This document shows, piece after piece, positions 8,131-16,900 of a DNA stretch of 64,000 nt (position 1 is the stretch's first letter; each line of letters opens with the position of its first letter). The stretch is taken from assembly GCF_947250775.1 (NCBI RefSeq), contig NZ_OX366349.1:930001-994000 (forward strand), given 5' to 3'. The stretch is from Wolbachia endosymbiont (group A) of Rhinocyllus conicus. GTDB lineage: Bacteria > Pseudomonadota > Alphaproteobacteria > Rickettsiales > Anaplasmataceae. Position numbers and translations under genes: made by a program. The notes under the pieces were generated by a model that was given only the letters and a program-made list of their open reading frames with translations, was not told where the DNA came from and did not search any database.

Positions 8131-9427
8131 ATTTGTACTCCTATTTTTTTTCTGTCTAGGCTTTAATTTACAAGCAAGTGGTAACCTAAATATAGAGGAG
8201 GTCACTACCCGTAAAGGATTTAAGTTTCTATTTGTTGAAAACCACGATTTACCAAAAATTTCACTTAATATATCATTCAAAGATGCAGGTTATGCATATG
8301 AAAATGTAGAAAAACAAGGACTTACCTGGTTTACTTCTCTTATAATTCAAGAAGGGGCAGGAAAAAATGATGCCAAAGATTTTGCAAAAAGGCTAGAAGA
8401 TAAAGGGATTAGTTTAAATTTTATTGCTGGTTTAGAAGCATTTAGAGTTTCATTAGATGCTTTATCAGAAAATCTTGAAGAAGGTATTTCATTATTGAGC
8501 GACGCTATAATGCGTCCTAAAGTTGACCCTGAAGGGTTGAATAGAGTTTTCGAGAAAGCCAAAGTTGATTTTAATAATCTTGAAAAAAATCCTTTTTTTG
8601 TTGCTGGAAAAGAATTGAATACGTTATTGTTTAAAAAACATCCTTACTCAAAAAGTGAATATGGAACTCTTGACACTGTAATGAGCATTACTAGAGATGA
8701 TGTTTTAACATACATAAAGCGTAATTTTGCTAAAGATAACATAGTTATCAGTGTTGCTGGTTGTGCAAAAAAAGAAGAAATTATTACATTATTAGATAAA
8801 TATTTATCTAAATTGCCGTCAAAAAGATCAAAAGTTAGAAAAATACCTGTGAAAAATGATTTTGGTCCTGCAGAGAATAAAAACATTTTTATGGATATAC
8901 CACAAAGTGTGATACTTTTTGCTCAAAAAGGCATAGCTTATGAAGATCCAGACTACTATAATGCTCAAGTCTTGATTAATGCGCTTGGCAGCATGGGGCT
9001 GAATTCAATATTAATGAAAGAACTGAGGCAAAACTTAGGCATTACTTATGGTGTTTATGCAAATATTATTTCCAATAAACATGGGAACATTATGATTGGA
9101 AGTATTAGTACTGATAGTTCTACTGCTGGCAAAGCTATATCAGCAGTAAAAGATACATTTAGCAGGATAAAAAAGGAAGGAATTGATGAGCAGTTGTTTC
9201 GGGATACAAAAATTAGTATGGTAAATTCCTATGTTTTCTCTATGTTTAATAATAACAACATAGTTGCAAAACTAAATAATATTCAGACAAACAACCGCGA
9301 TATTAACCATATAAATGATTTTGTGAGCTATATTAATGACGTTAAATTAGAGAAAGTAAACGAACTGGCAAGCTCTTTACTGGAACCCGAAAATTTATTT
9401 TTTGTTGAAGTTGGGAGAAACACTTAA
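8117..9427 (+). CDS. M16 family peptidase, non-catalytic partner subunit
   Basis: Homologous to the preceding protease over its length but without HxxEH: the equivalent position reads GLTWFTSLI. The C-terminal half keeps the family segment ELRQNLGITYGVYA. I place the start at ATG 8117 because AAGGAG at 8104-8110 is at the right distance and the protein then opens with a classic signal peptide (MRISKFVLLFFFCLGFNLQA). The reading frame is open further upstream to 8087. Expected to pair with the catalytic subunit in the periplasm. Confidence 0.9.
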   Translation: MRISKFVLLFFFCLGFNLQASGNLNIEEVTTRKGFKFLFVENHDLPKISLNISFKDAGYAYENVEKQGLTWFTSLIIQEGAGKNDAKDFAKRLEDKGISLNFIAGLEAFRVSLDALSENLEEGISLLSDAIMRPKVDPEGLNRVFEKAKVDFNNLEKNPFFVAGKELNTLLFKKHPYSKSEYGTLDTVMSITRDDVLTYIKRNFAKDNIVISVAGCAKKEEIITLLDKYLSKLPSKRSKVRKIPVKNDFGPAENKNIFMDIPQSVILFAQKGIAYEDPDYYNAQVLINALGSMGLNSILMKELRQNLGITYGVYANIISNKHGNIMIGSISTDSSTAGKAISAVKDTFSRIKKEGIDEQLFRDTKISMVNSYVFSMFNNNNIVAKLNNIQTNNRDINHINDFVSYINDVKLEKVNELASSLLEPENLFFVEVGRNT

Positions 9428-9429
9428 GG

Positions 9430-9996
9430 TCAATAATTAATATTTTCTGCTATTGATCTTACTGCTTCTACATAACACTTATGCTCCTCAGCTAGAATGC
9501 GTTCTGAGAGGCTTTGAATATCATCAGCTGGTAACACTGGCACAGCAACTTGAGCAATTATGGCTCCAGCATCAATTTCAGGAGTGACGTAATGTACAGT
9601 ACAGCCTGCGATTTTTACTCCTGCTTTTAGAGCTTGCTCTTGAGCATTTAGGCCCTTAAAGGACGGAAGTAGAGAGGGATGAATATTTATCACCTTGTTA
9701 TTCCATTTACTGAGAAAATTAGCTTGCAGGATTCTCATAAACCCTGCAAGGCAAATTAAATCAACCTTATGTTGAACAAATATTTCGTGAATTTTATCAG
9801 CATCAAGTGGTTTATCTCTAACAATAAACGCTGGCACTCCTGCTTGTTCTGCTATTTTTAGGCCAGCAGCTTCGCTATTATTTGTGATAGCGCACACAAC
9901 TTCTGCAGGAAAATTACGATTTTGACATGCCTCTATCAAGGCCTGCATATTTGATCCCCTGCCTGAAATTAGTATCCCAAGTTTCACCTTTTTCAT
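9430..9996 (-). CDS. purN: Phosphoribosylglycinamide formyltransferase (GART)
   Basis: Third step of de novo purine synthesis: transfers a formyl group from 10-formyl-THF to GAR. The glycine-rich N-terminus KLGILISGRGSNMQ, the active-site segment INIHPSLLPSFKG, and HYVTPEIDAG (catalytic Asp) are present. I prefer ATG 9996 (MKKVKLGIL) over an upstream frame extension to 10035, because the family begins just before the first beta strand. It converges with the M16 operon, with only 2 bp between stop codons. purF of the same pathway is at 18799. Confidence 0.95.
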   Translation of the reverse strand: MKKVKLGILISGRGSNMQALIEACQNRNFPAEVVCAITNNSEAAGLKIAEQAGVPAFIVRDKPLDADKIHEIFVQHKVDLICLAGFMRILQANFLSKWNNKVINIHPSLLPSFKGLNAQEQALKAGVKIAGCTVHYVTPEIDAGAIIAQVAVPVLPADDIQSLSERILAEEHKCYVEAVRSIAENINY

Positions 9997-10055
9997 TTTG
10001 TGCAATTGATTTGGTGTAATAATTAATGTTAACAAAATAACTCAAAAAGTAAATC

Positions 10056-10188
10056 TATAGCTAAAGTGACTTAGGTTTACCAACGATTTGAAAAACAACA
10101 AATTCGTCATTCCGCTACTCGTTAGCGGAATCTATGTTGAGATACCGCGGCGGTATGACGTGGGGAAACCTTTCTTGGGTTAGCTATA
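10056..10188 (+). repeat. 133-bp TA-type miniature element with internal hairpin
   Basis: Ends TATAGCTAAAGTGACTTAGG... and ...GGGTTAGCTATA form an imperfect terminal inverted repeat. Inside are the hairpin ATTCCGCTACTCGTTAGCGGAAT and GATACCGCGGCGGTATGACG. This is the shortest copy of the family also found at 1984-2603 and 44690-45037, and thus the best guess at its basic form. The remaining gap 10189-10426 shows no gene or clear element. Confidence 0.65.
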
Positions 10189-10426
10189 TTTCAGAGTGCT
10201 CCTGTTATGAGCTGATGTCCAACTGTCATTTTACAGCTTAGCTTGCTTAGGTAATGCAGAAATAAGAGGTGCCCAATATAAACCAGCCTAAATCAACTTT
10301 AATGTCTGGATATCGTACTATTTTACATAACATGCCATTATGAATATATATTTTTATGATTGCGTTATCATTTATTTAACAAAGTATTAGTATAATCTAT
10401 CTACTGGATTAAATGGAGAAAGTTGA

Positions 10427-10843
10427 ATGAGTAAATTACCGAACAATGCAAAAATAGGTAAATCCCAGGTTACTCAGTGGGAGGTAATAAAAAATTGTGA
10501 ATATGCTGATAATTGCTTATCAAAAATAGTAACTTTATACGTTATTAGAATAACTCAGCTATCAGATTTTTATACAAATGACGAACCTGAAATTAACACT
10601 GTTTTAGCAAGAATAAGCGTGACAAGTGAAAATGTATTTTTAAACAAGGCTACTACTATTGAAGTTATGGAAGGTATTTTTCCGTATAAATTCAACAGCA
10701 AGAAGAGAAATAACATACTAAGGTTAGAAGATTTACATAATTATTTATGTTCTATTGTTAACAATAGCCTTCCAAAAGAGATGCTTGAAAGTCTTGTAAG
10801 GGAATATAAGGATGCTGTTAACTTATTTAAAGCAATTACTTAA
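10427..10843 (+). CDS. Hypothetical protein, 138 aa
   Basis: Not recognised. A soluble, helix-rich protein with no signal peptide, membrane segment or obvious motif. The frame is preceded by GGAGAAAG about 6-10 bp upstream of the ATG, a credible ribosome-binding site, and the upstream 60 bp are very AT rich. Its 3' end overlaps the convergent mnhE gene by 8 bp. Probably a Wolbachia-specific gene. Confidence 0.65.
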   Translation: MSKLPNNAKIGKSQVTQWEVIKNCEYADNCLSKIVTLYVIRITQLSDFYTNDEPEINTVLARISVTSENVFLNKATTIEVMEGIFPYKFNSKKRNNILRLEDLHNYLCSIVNNSLPKEMLESLVREYKDAVNLFKAIT

Positions 10844-11357
10844 CTGAACGTAGTATTTTTAAGATTTTATTTTCTATTTCAGAAATGCCGCTTTCAAGAT
10901 CTTTATCTATCAGATACATGGTAGAGAAATATGTTTTCTGCTTACTTTCAACATTGATAGTTAAAGTTCCAGGAGTGATTGTAACCGAATTGGCAAATAA
11001 CGCAATGCTTTCATCATTATGCCCTTTGCATTTTCTTAGGATAATGATTGGCTCAAGCTTAGATTTGAGTCGTAGCACCTTTTTTGTTACATAAACACTT
11101 GATAAAATGATTTGGTACATTAACCATGGTATATAACTTACTAACTTATAAAACGACAGTCTACTCGTACCATTTAAAATCTGGCTAAGAGCTCTTTCAG
11201 CGTTTATCAACCTTCTAAAGATAAATAATGTGAATATAGAGGAAAACACTCCACAAAAAATAAAAAATGGCTCAAAATAACCAGACAATACAGTCCATAG
11301 AGAAAATAAAATTACAAATGATAGAGAAAAAAACTTGATTTTTTGCCTAAGGTTCAT
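10836..11357 (-). CDS. mnhE: Na+/H+ antiporter subunit E (MnhE/MrpE)
   Basis: Small membrane subunit of the Mrp-type multisubunit cation/proton antiporter. Two N-terminal hydrophobic segments (residues about 8-25 and 28-46), a third around 70-88 (SYIPWLMYQIILSSVYVTKKVL), then the conserved soluble part with ANSVTITPGTLTINV, which is diagnostic for MnhE. At 173 aa it has family length. It is isolated here, but the D subunit of the same complex is at 21359, so the operon is scattered as is usual in Wolbachia. Confidence 0.9.
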   Translation of the reverse strand: MNLRQKIKFFSLSFVILFSLWTVLSGYFEPFFIFCGVFSSIFTLFIFRRLINAERALSQILNGTSRLSFYKLVSYIPWLMYQIILSSVYVTKKVLRLKSKLEPIIILRKCKGHNDESIALFANSVTITPGTLTINVESKQKTYFSTMYLIDKDLESGISEIENKILKILRSVK

Positions 11358-11455
11358 GGTTTGCAGTATAACTTAAATGATTTTTTAAGGAAAGATACAT
11401 TATGAATTAAGTCAAAAACTCTGTAATATATTGAAGCTTAAAGATATCTTTAGAT

Positions 11456-11905
11456 ATGGAAGTTATTGCAGAAAATAGGAAAGCAAGGTTTGAATATTTC
11501 ATCTTAGAAGAATTTGAAGCGGGTATGGTCTTATTAAGCAGTGAAGTTAAATCGCTAAGAGAAAGAAAAGTAAATATTTCCGACGCCTACGTTATCGAAA
11601 AGAATAGCGAAATATGGCTGCACAATATGCATATTGCAGAATATAAAGCTGCAAACCGAAAAAATCATAAACCAAAAAGGGAACGTAAACTGCTTTTACA
11701 TAAAAAAGAGATAAACAAACTAATTGGTCAAATCAAAACCGCTGGGATAACTGTTGTGCCGCTTTCGATCTATTTTAATGATAAAGGATTTGCAAAAACT
11801 AAAATTGCCATTGTAAAAGGAAAAAAACTCTACGATAAGAGAGCAACCATAAAACAGAGAGAGTGGGATCGTGAAAAAAGTAGATTGCCTAAGAATAATT
11901 TATAG
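11456..11905 (+). CDS. smpB: SsrA-binding protein SmpB
   Basis: Binds tmRNA and delivers it to stalled ribosomes for trans-translation. The N-terminal OB-fold shows [39 protein letters not shown] and [10 protein letters not shown], and the basic C-terminal tail [16 protein letters not shown] is present. 149 aa is normal. Only 6 bp separate it from lgt, so the two are probably co-transcribed. Confidence 0.96.
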   Translation: MEVIAENRKARFEYFILEEFEAGMVLLSSEVKSLRERKVNISDAYVIEKNSEIWLHNMHIAEYKAANRKNHKPKRERKLLLHKKEINKLIGQIKTAGITVVPLSIYFNDKGFAKTKIAIVKGKKLYDKRATIKQREWDREKSRLPKNNL

Positions 11906-11911
11906 CAAAAT

Positions 11912-12703
11912 ATGTCTTTAAATCCAGTAATTTTCAGCATCGGTCCTGTTTCTATATATTGGTATTCCTTAGCTTACGTTTTGGGTATAGTGTCTGCATA
12001 TTGGTATTTACACAAGCTAGACGACCAAAAAATATTTACTAAGAATTTTTACGATTCGTTATTAACAGCCACTATTGTAGGCATTATCCTTGGAGGTAGA
12101 CTTGGCTACGTATTGATATATGATCCAGTTCTTTATATAAGCAACCCTATCGAGATATTGAAGACCTGGGAAGGAGGAATGTCATTTCATGGTGGTGCTA
12201 TAGGAGTTTTGCTTGCAGTAATAATTTCGTGTAAAAGACATAACATTCCTATATTTTATGCACTGGACCTAGTTTCTTGCGGAGTTCCCATAGGTTTATT
12301 TTTAGGTCGCATAGGCAATTTTATAAACGGAGAGTTATTTGGCAGAGTTACAACTATGCCATGGGGTATGGTATTTCCAGAAAGTGGTGATAATTTGCTG
12401 CGTCATCCAAGCCAGCTTTATGAGGCACTTTTTGAAGGACTGCTACTTTTTGCAGTTGCAAATTCACTGTTTTTCTTGACTAGAATAAGACTGTATCACG
12501 GTGCGTTAACTGGTATTGCAGTTATGTGGTATGGAATAGCACGTTTTTTCGTTGAGTTTTTTCGCGAACCAGACTATCAAATTGGCTATTTGTGGCTTGA
12601 TTTAACTATGGGGCAGTTGCTTTCTATACCTATGGTTTTGCTAGGAATGCTTGTATATCTAGGCGCATTAAATTTAAAATTTAATACGAAATCTGTTACA
12701 TAG
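11912..12703 (+). CDS. lgt: Prolipoprotein diacylglyceryl transferase
   Basis: Integral inner-membrane enzyme that attaches diacylglycerol from phosphatidylglycerol to the lipobox Cys of prolipoproteins; LspA acts next. About seven hydrophobic helices; the signature segments WEGGMSFHGGAIG (catalytic His region near residue 95) and LGRIGNFINGELFGR (Lgt signature, near 128-142) are clear. 263 aa is family length. Confidence 0.96.
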   Translation: MSLNPVIFSIGPVSIYWYSLAYVLGIVSAYWYLHKLDDQKIFTKNFYDSLLTATIVGIILGGRLGYVLIYDPVLYISNPIEILKTWEGGMSFHGGAIGVLLAVIISCKRHNIPIFYALDLVSCGVPIGLFLGRIGNFINGELFGRVTTMPWGMVFPESGDNLLRHPSQLYEALFEGLLLFAVANSLFFLTRIRLYHGALTGIAVMWYGIARFFVEFFREPDYQIGYLWLDLTMGQLLSIPMVLLGMLVYLGALNLKFNTKSVT

Positions 12704-12804
12704 AGGAAAGGTGAGTTTAATAGAAAAATGTAGCCAGAAACCCTACATCATGCACAATTGTACGAATTTTCTGCGTTGCAGTAGAATGAATGTGAGATCC
12801 GGTG

Positions 12805-13130
12805 GGCTTTGTTGCATCGCTACTTATGAAAGGCTAACTATAGCTAGGATTATAAGCAACCTATTGAAAATCTTGTTTTTTTGCAATCAATCTGATCAAA
12901 TTTAAGAATAGTAATTTATTATTTATATTAATAAACTTAATTCTATTGAAAATAGCTAAAGCATTGAAATTCTTGAATTTTAGCCGGATTAGTGAGTGGT
13001 AGTGAAATTTCTTTTACTCAAATTTAGGTATTCACTGACCGCTCTTGTTATAAATACCAGAATAATAAGCTACTGATATTCTCCATCTTTTTTATCTTTA
13101 ATCCATCATAGCTAGCGATGCAACAAAGCC
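12805..13130 (+). mobile_element. 326-bp MITE, copy 2, with 9-bp target duplication
   Basis: Bounded by GGCTTTGTTGCATCGCTA and its reverse complement. Flanked by the direct repeat GATCCGGTG at 12796-12804 and 13131-13139. Nearly identical in sequence to the other copies, so it has moved recently. The short frame starting near 12711 that runs into it is not a gene. Confidence 0.9.
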
Positions 13131-13169
13131 GATCCGGTGTCATTCCAGCGTGTGACGCTAGGCCATAAA

Positions 13170-13605
13170 ACTTGCTTGACAAACTCCGCCAGCCCCCTTA
13201 TCATGGGACTGAAGGTATTCAGTTATCTTCATCTGTGCAGATTAAACAGCAAAAAAACAACGTAGTTGGCGTCTTATTTTTAATTTTTTGCACTATGTGC
13301 ACCTTATGTCTTCACAACATTTCTAGGTTTTTACCTATATAAGCTGAAACGCGCTTATAAGTCGTTTAAGACAGTATAGTACGCCGATTTGCAGGATTAG
13401 AGAGTGAACACTAATTACCACGGGGTTTCTTTTGCCTTTTTTTCTGCTTAGTAAATTTCTTAAACATTTAAACTAAGGTGAGTTGCATTTAAAAGCAGCT
13501 AAATTGCAGTGTTTAAGACTTAAAAAACGCCAATACTGAAAATAGACAATGACTAGGGCTTCTTTTGCCTTTTTTTTCGTTTGGTAAATTTCTTAAATAT
13601 CTTCT
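13170..13605 (+). repeat. 420-bp dispersed repeat, copy 2 (candidate ncRNA unit)
   Basis: Same family as 3385-3800 and 45045-45465, here in plus orientation. The promoter-like sequence TTGACA (13176-13181), 17 bp, TATCAT (13199-13204) opens it; the repeat ends near the sequence GGCTTCTTTTGCC followed by T8, which resembles a weak intrinsic terminator. No coding frame of note. Confidence 0.7.
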
Positions 13606-13616
13606 TAAATTTTATA

Positions 13617-13857
13617 GCTAATCAGTACTGGGATGACAAGAAAGGAGCACTGCTATTATAGAGTGAAATGAGATCCCAGTGTCAGCTACTCGGATGACAT
13701 TATAGGAGCACTGGGATGACATTATAGGAGCACTGGGATGACATTATAGGAGCACTGGAATGACACCCTGACAATCGTCATCCCGCTACGTGTTAGCGGG
13801 ATCTATGCTAAGAGATACCGCGAATGAATCGCGGTATGACGGTCTGCGGCGATATTA
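13617..13857. repeat. Palindromes plus tandem 21-bp repeat
   Basis: Contains a head-to-tail array of a 21-bp unit (GGATGACATTATAGGAGCACT) from about 13692 to 13760, three full units plus a partial one, then GTCATCCCGCTACGTGTTAGCGGGAT and GCGAATGAATCGCGGTATGACGG palindromes. The unit is assembled from the common repeat plus GGAGCACTG. Nothing coding. Confidence 0.65.
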
Positions 13858-15497
13858 CCCCGCCAACAATGTTGCAAATTTTTCTTTTCTTCTCGATTAT
13901 TTCCAGGAGAGTTTGGTAGCTCTTTTACACGAAATACCACATTTACGTCCTCAAGGTTAATTTCAATTCTCTTGACTAACGTTCTAATAATATCACGTTT
14001 AGTTAGCCAGTCTGCGTTATCAAGGTTTGATGTAATATTGGAAGAAAAGTCTTCTAAATTGGTTACAACCAAAGTTAATTCCTGTTTTAATTTCTTTTGA
14101 TCGAATATCCTTTTCTTCTCCTCTTCAATTGTTTTTAAACTTTGTTTCATTGCTTTAATTCGTGGTTCAAATTCTTCTTGATTAATATATTCTTGAGCAT
14201 AACTATCAATAAGTCTAGCAATACCACGTTTTAATTTATTTTCTTGTTTCTCTAGTAAATCGCTTTTTTGATCCCATGATGATTTTTTAAGCTCTGAAAG
14301 TCTACGCCTGTATTCTTCTAAAACCCTATTTGGATTTTTCAATAAATGCTTAACCTCTTCCCAAACGGCTGTTTCTAATGCATCTGTACGAATGTGTTTA
14401 TTATCACAAATTTTATTACCACCAAAACGGTAAGAATCTCTACCAATACAACGATAATAAGCATAATGATCAATTTTTTCTCCTCGCTTATTTCTTACAG
14501 GACTTCCGTAATATGCATAACGACAACGCTTACATACGATTAAACCTTGTAGTAAATATTTTGCTCCTCTTTCTCTTGTCCTTGCTATTTTTCTATTCTC
14601 AGCTAATTGTTCTTGAACTATATCAAATACATCTTCGTCCACTATATTTGGCACTTTAACATAAATCCAATTTGCTTTTTCAACAGAATAGGTAGAGTAA
14701 TTATCTTTCGGTTGTTCACAAGAATGTTTCTGTGGTCTGATATGTTGTAACTTTATACCTACTTTTGTTTTACCAAAAGCCGCTTGTCCTTTGTAAGCAG
14801 GATTTTTTAACATACCCCAAATCACACTTCTATCCCAGTACTTTTTTCCTGTTCGTGTTATAATAGACATAGTGTTTAGCCGACGACACACTTCCCCAAT
14901 ACTTGTCCTTTCTCTTCCTATCCACAAAAATACTTTCCTAACAACATTAGCTTCTTCTTCGTTTATTTCAAATAAAGCTTGTCCTCCTCCCATATATTTA
15001 TCTATATAACGATAACCATAAGGAGCTCCTCCCATTACGCTTACACAACCTTTATTAGCTGCATAAATCTTTCCGCGACGACTTCGTTCCATAATTTTCG
15101 CTCGTTCATATTCTGCTATCATACCTTGCATTTGTAACAGCAATTGAGATTCTGGATTATCGTTAATCTCATAATTTAAGAAAACCGTTTCTGCTCCTGC
15201 TTTCTCAAATTCTTCAAGTAATACCATTTGATATGCATATTTTCTAGATAAGCGATCAGGTGAATGAATGTAAATTCTATCAATTTTACCTTCTGTTACT
15301 TTATCACGTAACTTTTCTAGATCAGGACGGACTAGATTAGATCCACTGTAGCCATTATCAATAAATTTATACTCACTTAATAATTTGTATCCATCCGTAC
15401 TAATTTGCTTCTCTAAAGCTGCAACTTGACTTGCTATTGTATTTTCTTGTGCTTGTTTCCCCGAAGAAACTCTTGCATATAAACTCACTGTTACCAT
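13803..15497 (-). CDS. Large serine recombinase, copy 1
   Basis: Site-specific DNA recombinase of the large serine (resolvase/invertase-derived) family. N-terminal catalytic domain VSLYARVSSGKQ (nucleophile Ser in the SSG segment), DNA-strand segment YIHSPDRLSRKYAYQ, recombinase domain, then a zinc ribbon (CKRCRYAYYG ... YYRCIGRD ... C) and a coiled-coil (about residues 390-480) as in phage integrases of this class. I start it at ATG 15497 because GGAGG at 15503-15507 precedes it; the frame extends to 15518. The last codons of the element read QHCWRG and the stop lies outside the element in flanking DNA, giving a 22-residue host-derived tail here. Confidence 0.88.
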   Translation of the reverse strand: MVTVSLYARVSSGKQAQENTIASQVAALEKQISTDGYKLLSEYKFIDNGYSGSNLVRPDLEKLRDKVTEGKIDRIYIHSPDRLSRKYAYQMVLLEEFEKAGAETVFLNYEINDNPESQLLLQMQGMIAEYERAKIMERSRRGKIYAANKGCVSVMGGAPYGYRYIDKYMGGGQALFEINEEEANVVRKVFLWIGRERTSIGEVCRRLNTMSIITRTGKKYWDRSVIWGMLKNPAYKGQAAFGKTKVGIKLQHIRPQKHSCEQPKDNYSTYSVEKANWIYVKVPNIVDEDVFDIVQEQLAENRKIARTRERGAKYLLQGLIVCKRCRYAYYGSPVRNKRGEKIDHYAYYRCIGRDSYRFGGNKICDNKHIRTDALETAVWEEVKHLLKNPNRVLEEYRRRLSELKKSSWDQKSDLLEKQENKLKRGIARLIDSYAQEYINQEEFEPRIKAMKQSLKTIEEEKKRIFDQKKLKQELTLVVTNLEDFSSNITSNLDNADWLTKRDIIRTLVKRIEINLEDVNVVFRVKELPNSPGNNREEKKNLQHCWRGNIAADRHTAIHSRYLLA

Positions 15498-15812
15498 TTG
15501 ATCCTCCTTGAATCCCATTTTTATGTTTTAAATTTTTTTGGCTTACTTGCTTTGACACGGCTTTTTCATAAGCATCTAACAAATACTTTTCTGCCAACCG
15601 GTTAGTTTCATAGCTACAGCTAATCCGTATAGCTAATCTCTTATTTCCCATGAACTTTCCTTGAAATAATATGTTCATATCATTCATTGAAACTGATGGT
15701 TAATTGATTGTTGGCACTATAAATAAATGGCACTCTTGTTTTTGGACATAGAAGTTTTCGAGAAATGCTTTTCTCTAATTTTACGTTTTTTGCAACATTG
15801 TTGGCGGGGTAA
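13855..15812 (-). mobile_element. Serine-recombinase mobile element, copy 1
   Basis: A 1952-bp core bounded by perfect 21-bp inverted repeats at 13858-13878 (CCCCGCCAACAATGTTGC...) and 15789-15809, plus TTA/TAA at the outer edges. It contains a large serine recombinase gene and a small upstream ORF. An apparently identical copy is at 59541-61498. Left flank ends GCGGCGATA and right flank starts TGACGG, so the empty site would be TATGAC within a GCGGTATGACGG-type palindrome. No target duplication. Confidence 0.85.
15500..15687 (-). CDS. Small ORF upstream of the serine recombinase, copy 1
   Basis: A 95-codon frame starts at 15687 and ends at 15400, overlapping the recombinase start; only the part before the overlap (about 62 residues, MNDMNILFQ... 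to ...SQKNLKHKNG) looks protein-like, with a basic, helical segment YETNRLAEKYLLDAYEKAVSK. It could be a small accessory protein or translationally coupled leader of the recombinase. It is identical in both element copies. No family recognised. Confidence 0.4.
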
Positions 15813-16100
15813 TGACGGTTCGCGGTGGCATGACGATAACTTCGTCATCCCGCTACTTGTTAGCGGGATCTCTTGTTAGCGGATGAGATACCGCGGCGGT
15901 ATGACGGTCTGCGGCGGTATGACAATTAAGCAATTCGTCATCCCGCTACTTATTAGCGGGATCTATGCCAAGAGATACCGTGAATAAATCACGGTATGAC
16001 GTCTCGCTTGCAACCTATAGCCTTGTCATTCCAGTGCTCCTTTTTTTGTCATCCCAGCGTCACGCGCTGGTTTCAACATTATATCATGAACTTTCTAAAA
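15813..16100. repeat. Palindromic repeat cluster upstream of ruvA
   Basis: Tandem palindromes GTCATCCCGCTACTTGTTAGCGGGAT, GATACCGCGGCGGTATGACGG and ATACCGTGAATAAATCACGGTATGAC, then TCATTCCAGTGCTCC and CCAGCGTCACGCGCTGG. The interval 16101-16318 holds no repeat or gene I can support, though a short frame ending at 16235 might be a remnant; it should contain the ruvAB promoter. Confidence 0.65.
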
Positions 16101-16318
16101 TTCATTGAACTGTGCTTTCAAACGGTGGTACCGGGGTGTGAGTATAATGATTATCAGTATATAAAAGTCATAGCAGACAGACTTGAAGCGGCAAATGTTG
16201 GCAAAATGTGTCAAGGAAGTTTTTCGTTTCTATGAGCTACTTGGCTCTCTGTTATAATGTTCGTTTGCTTGACCTAAGATCTGAGAGTATTTAAACTGAA
16301 CCCTATACAGTGCTAAAA

Positions 16319-16900
16319 ATGATAGGAAATCTAAGCGGAATAGTTGATGAAGTGCGCAGTGATCACATAATCCTGAATGTGAATGATGTTGGCTATATGG
16401 TGTATCTCTCAGCCAAAACTTTAAATGCATGTTCCATCGGAAGTAGAGTTAAATTACTTATCGAAACCTATGCAAATAACAGAGAAAATGTCGCTCAGCT
16501 ATATGGTTTTATAAGCAAAGAAGAACAGCAGTGCTTGAGGTTGCTTGTTAAAGTAAGCGGTGTTAGCTACAAAACTGCAATGTCAATTTTGAGTAAATTA
16601 ACTCCAGAACAGCTGTTTTTGGCAATTATGAATGAAGATAAAGTAGCACTCAAGATGAGTGGACTTGGCATGAAACTCATAAATCGAATCATCACTGAAT
16701 TAAGTGGCAAAGTGAGTAAATTAGAAATAAATAACAATAATTTTCATCCAATCAATGAAGATGCCCTTTCAGCATTGATCAATCTTGGGTATGAAAAAAT
16801 GAAAGCTTATGATACGATAAAAAAAATACAAGACGAATCGTCAAATCTGGACACCAAGGATATTATTCGCATGGCGCTTAAGGAGCTCTCAACATTATGA
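16319..16900 (+). CDS. ruvA: Holliday junction DNA helicase subunit RuvA
   Basis: Tetrameric Holliday-junction-binding subunit of the RuvABC branch-migration machine. The family opens MIG.L.G, which fixes the start at ATG 16319 rather than a GTG at 16310. The OB-fold ([14 protein letters not shown]), the helix-hairpin-helix pair ([17 protein letters not shown] and [18 protein letters not shown]) and the C-terminal RuvB-binding domain ([12 protein letters not shown]) are present. Its stop overlaps the ruvB start by 4 bp. Confidence 0.95.
   Translation: MIGNLSGIVDEVRSDHIILNVNDVGYMVYLSAKTLNACSIGSRVKLLIETYANNRENVAQLYGFISKEEQQCLRLLVKVSGVSYKTAMSILSKLTPEQLFLAIMNEDKVALKMSGLGMKLINRIITELSGKVSKLEINNNNFHPINEDALSALINLGYEKMKAYDTIKKIQDESSNLDTKDIIRMALKELSTL

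Noticed and set aside
12711..12905. 64-codon frame after lgt, and the similar frames ending ...FFCNQSDQI at 46262 and 52770
   Set aside because: The shared C-terminal part is simply MITE sequence read from the flanking frame; it is not a gene.
14378..14659. 93-codon plus-strand frame inside the serine recombinase gene (also at 60064)
   Set aside because: Antisense shadow of the zinc-ribbon region; low-complexity residues and no ribosome-binding site.
15996..16235. 79-codon frame upstream of ruvA
   Set aside because: Starts within palindromic repeats; only the last 30 codons are outside them and have no support.
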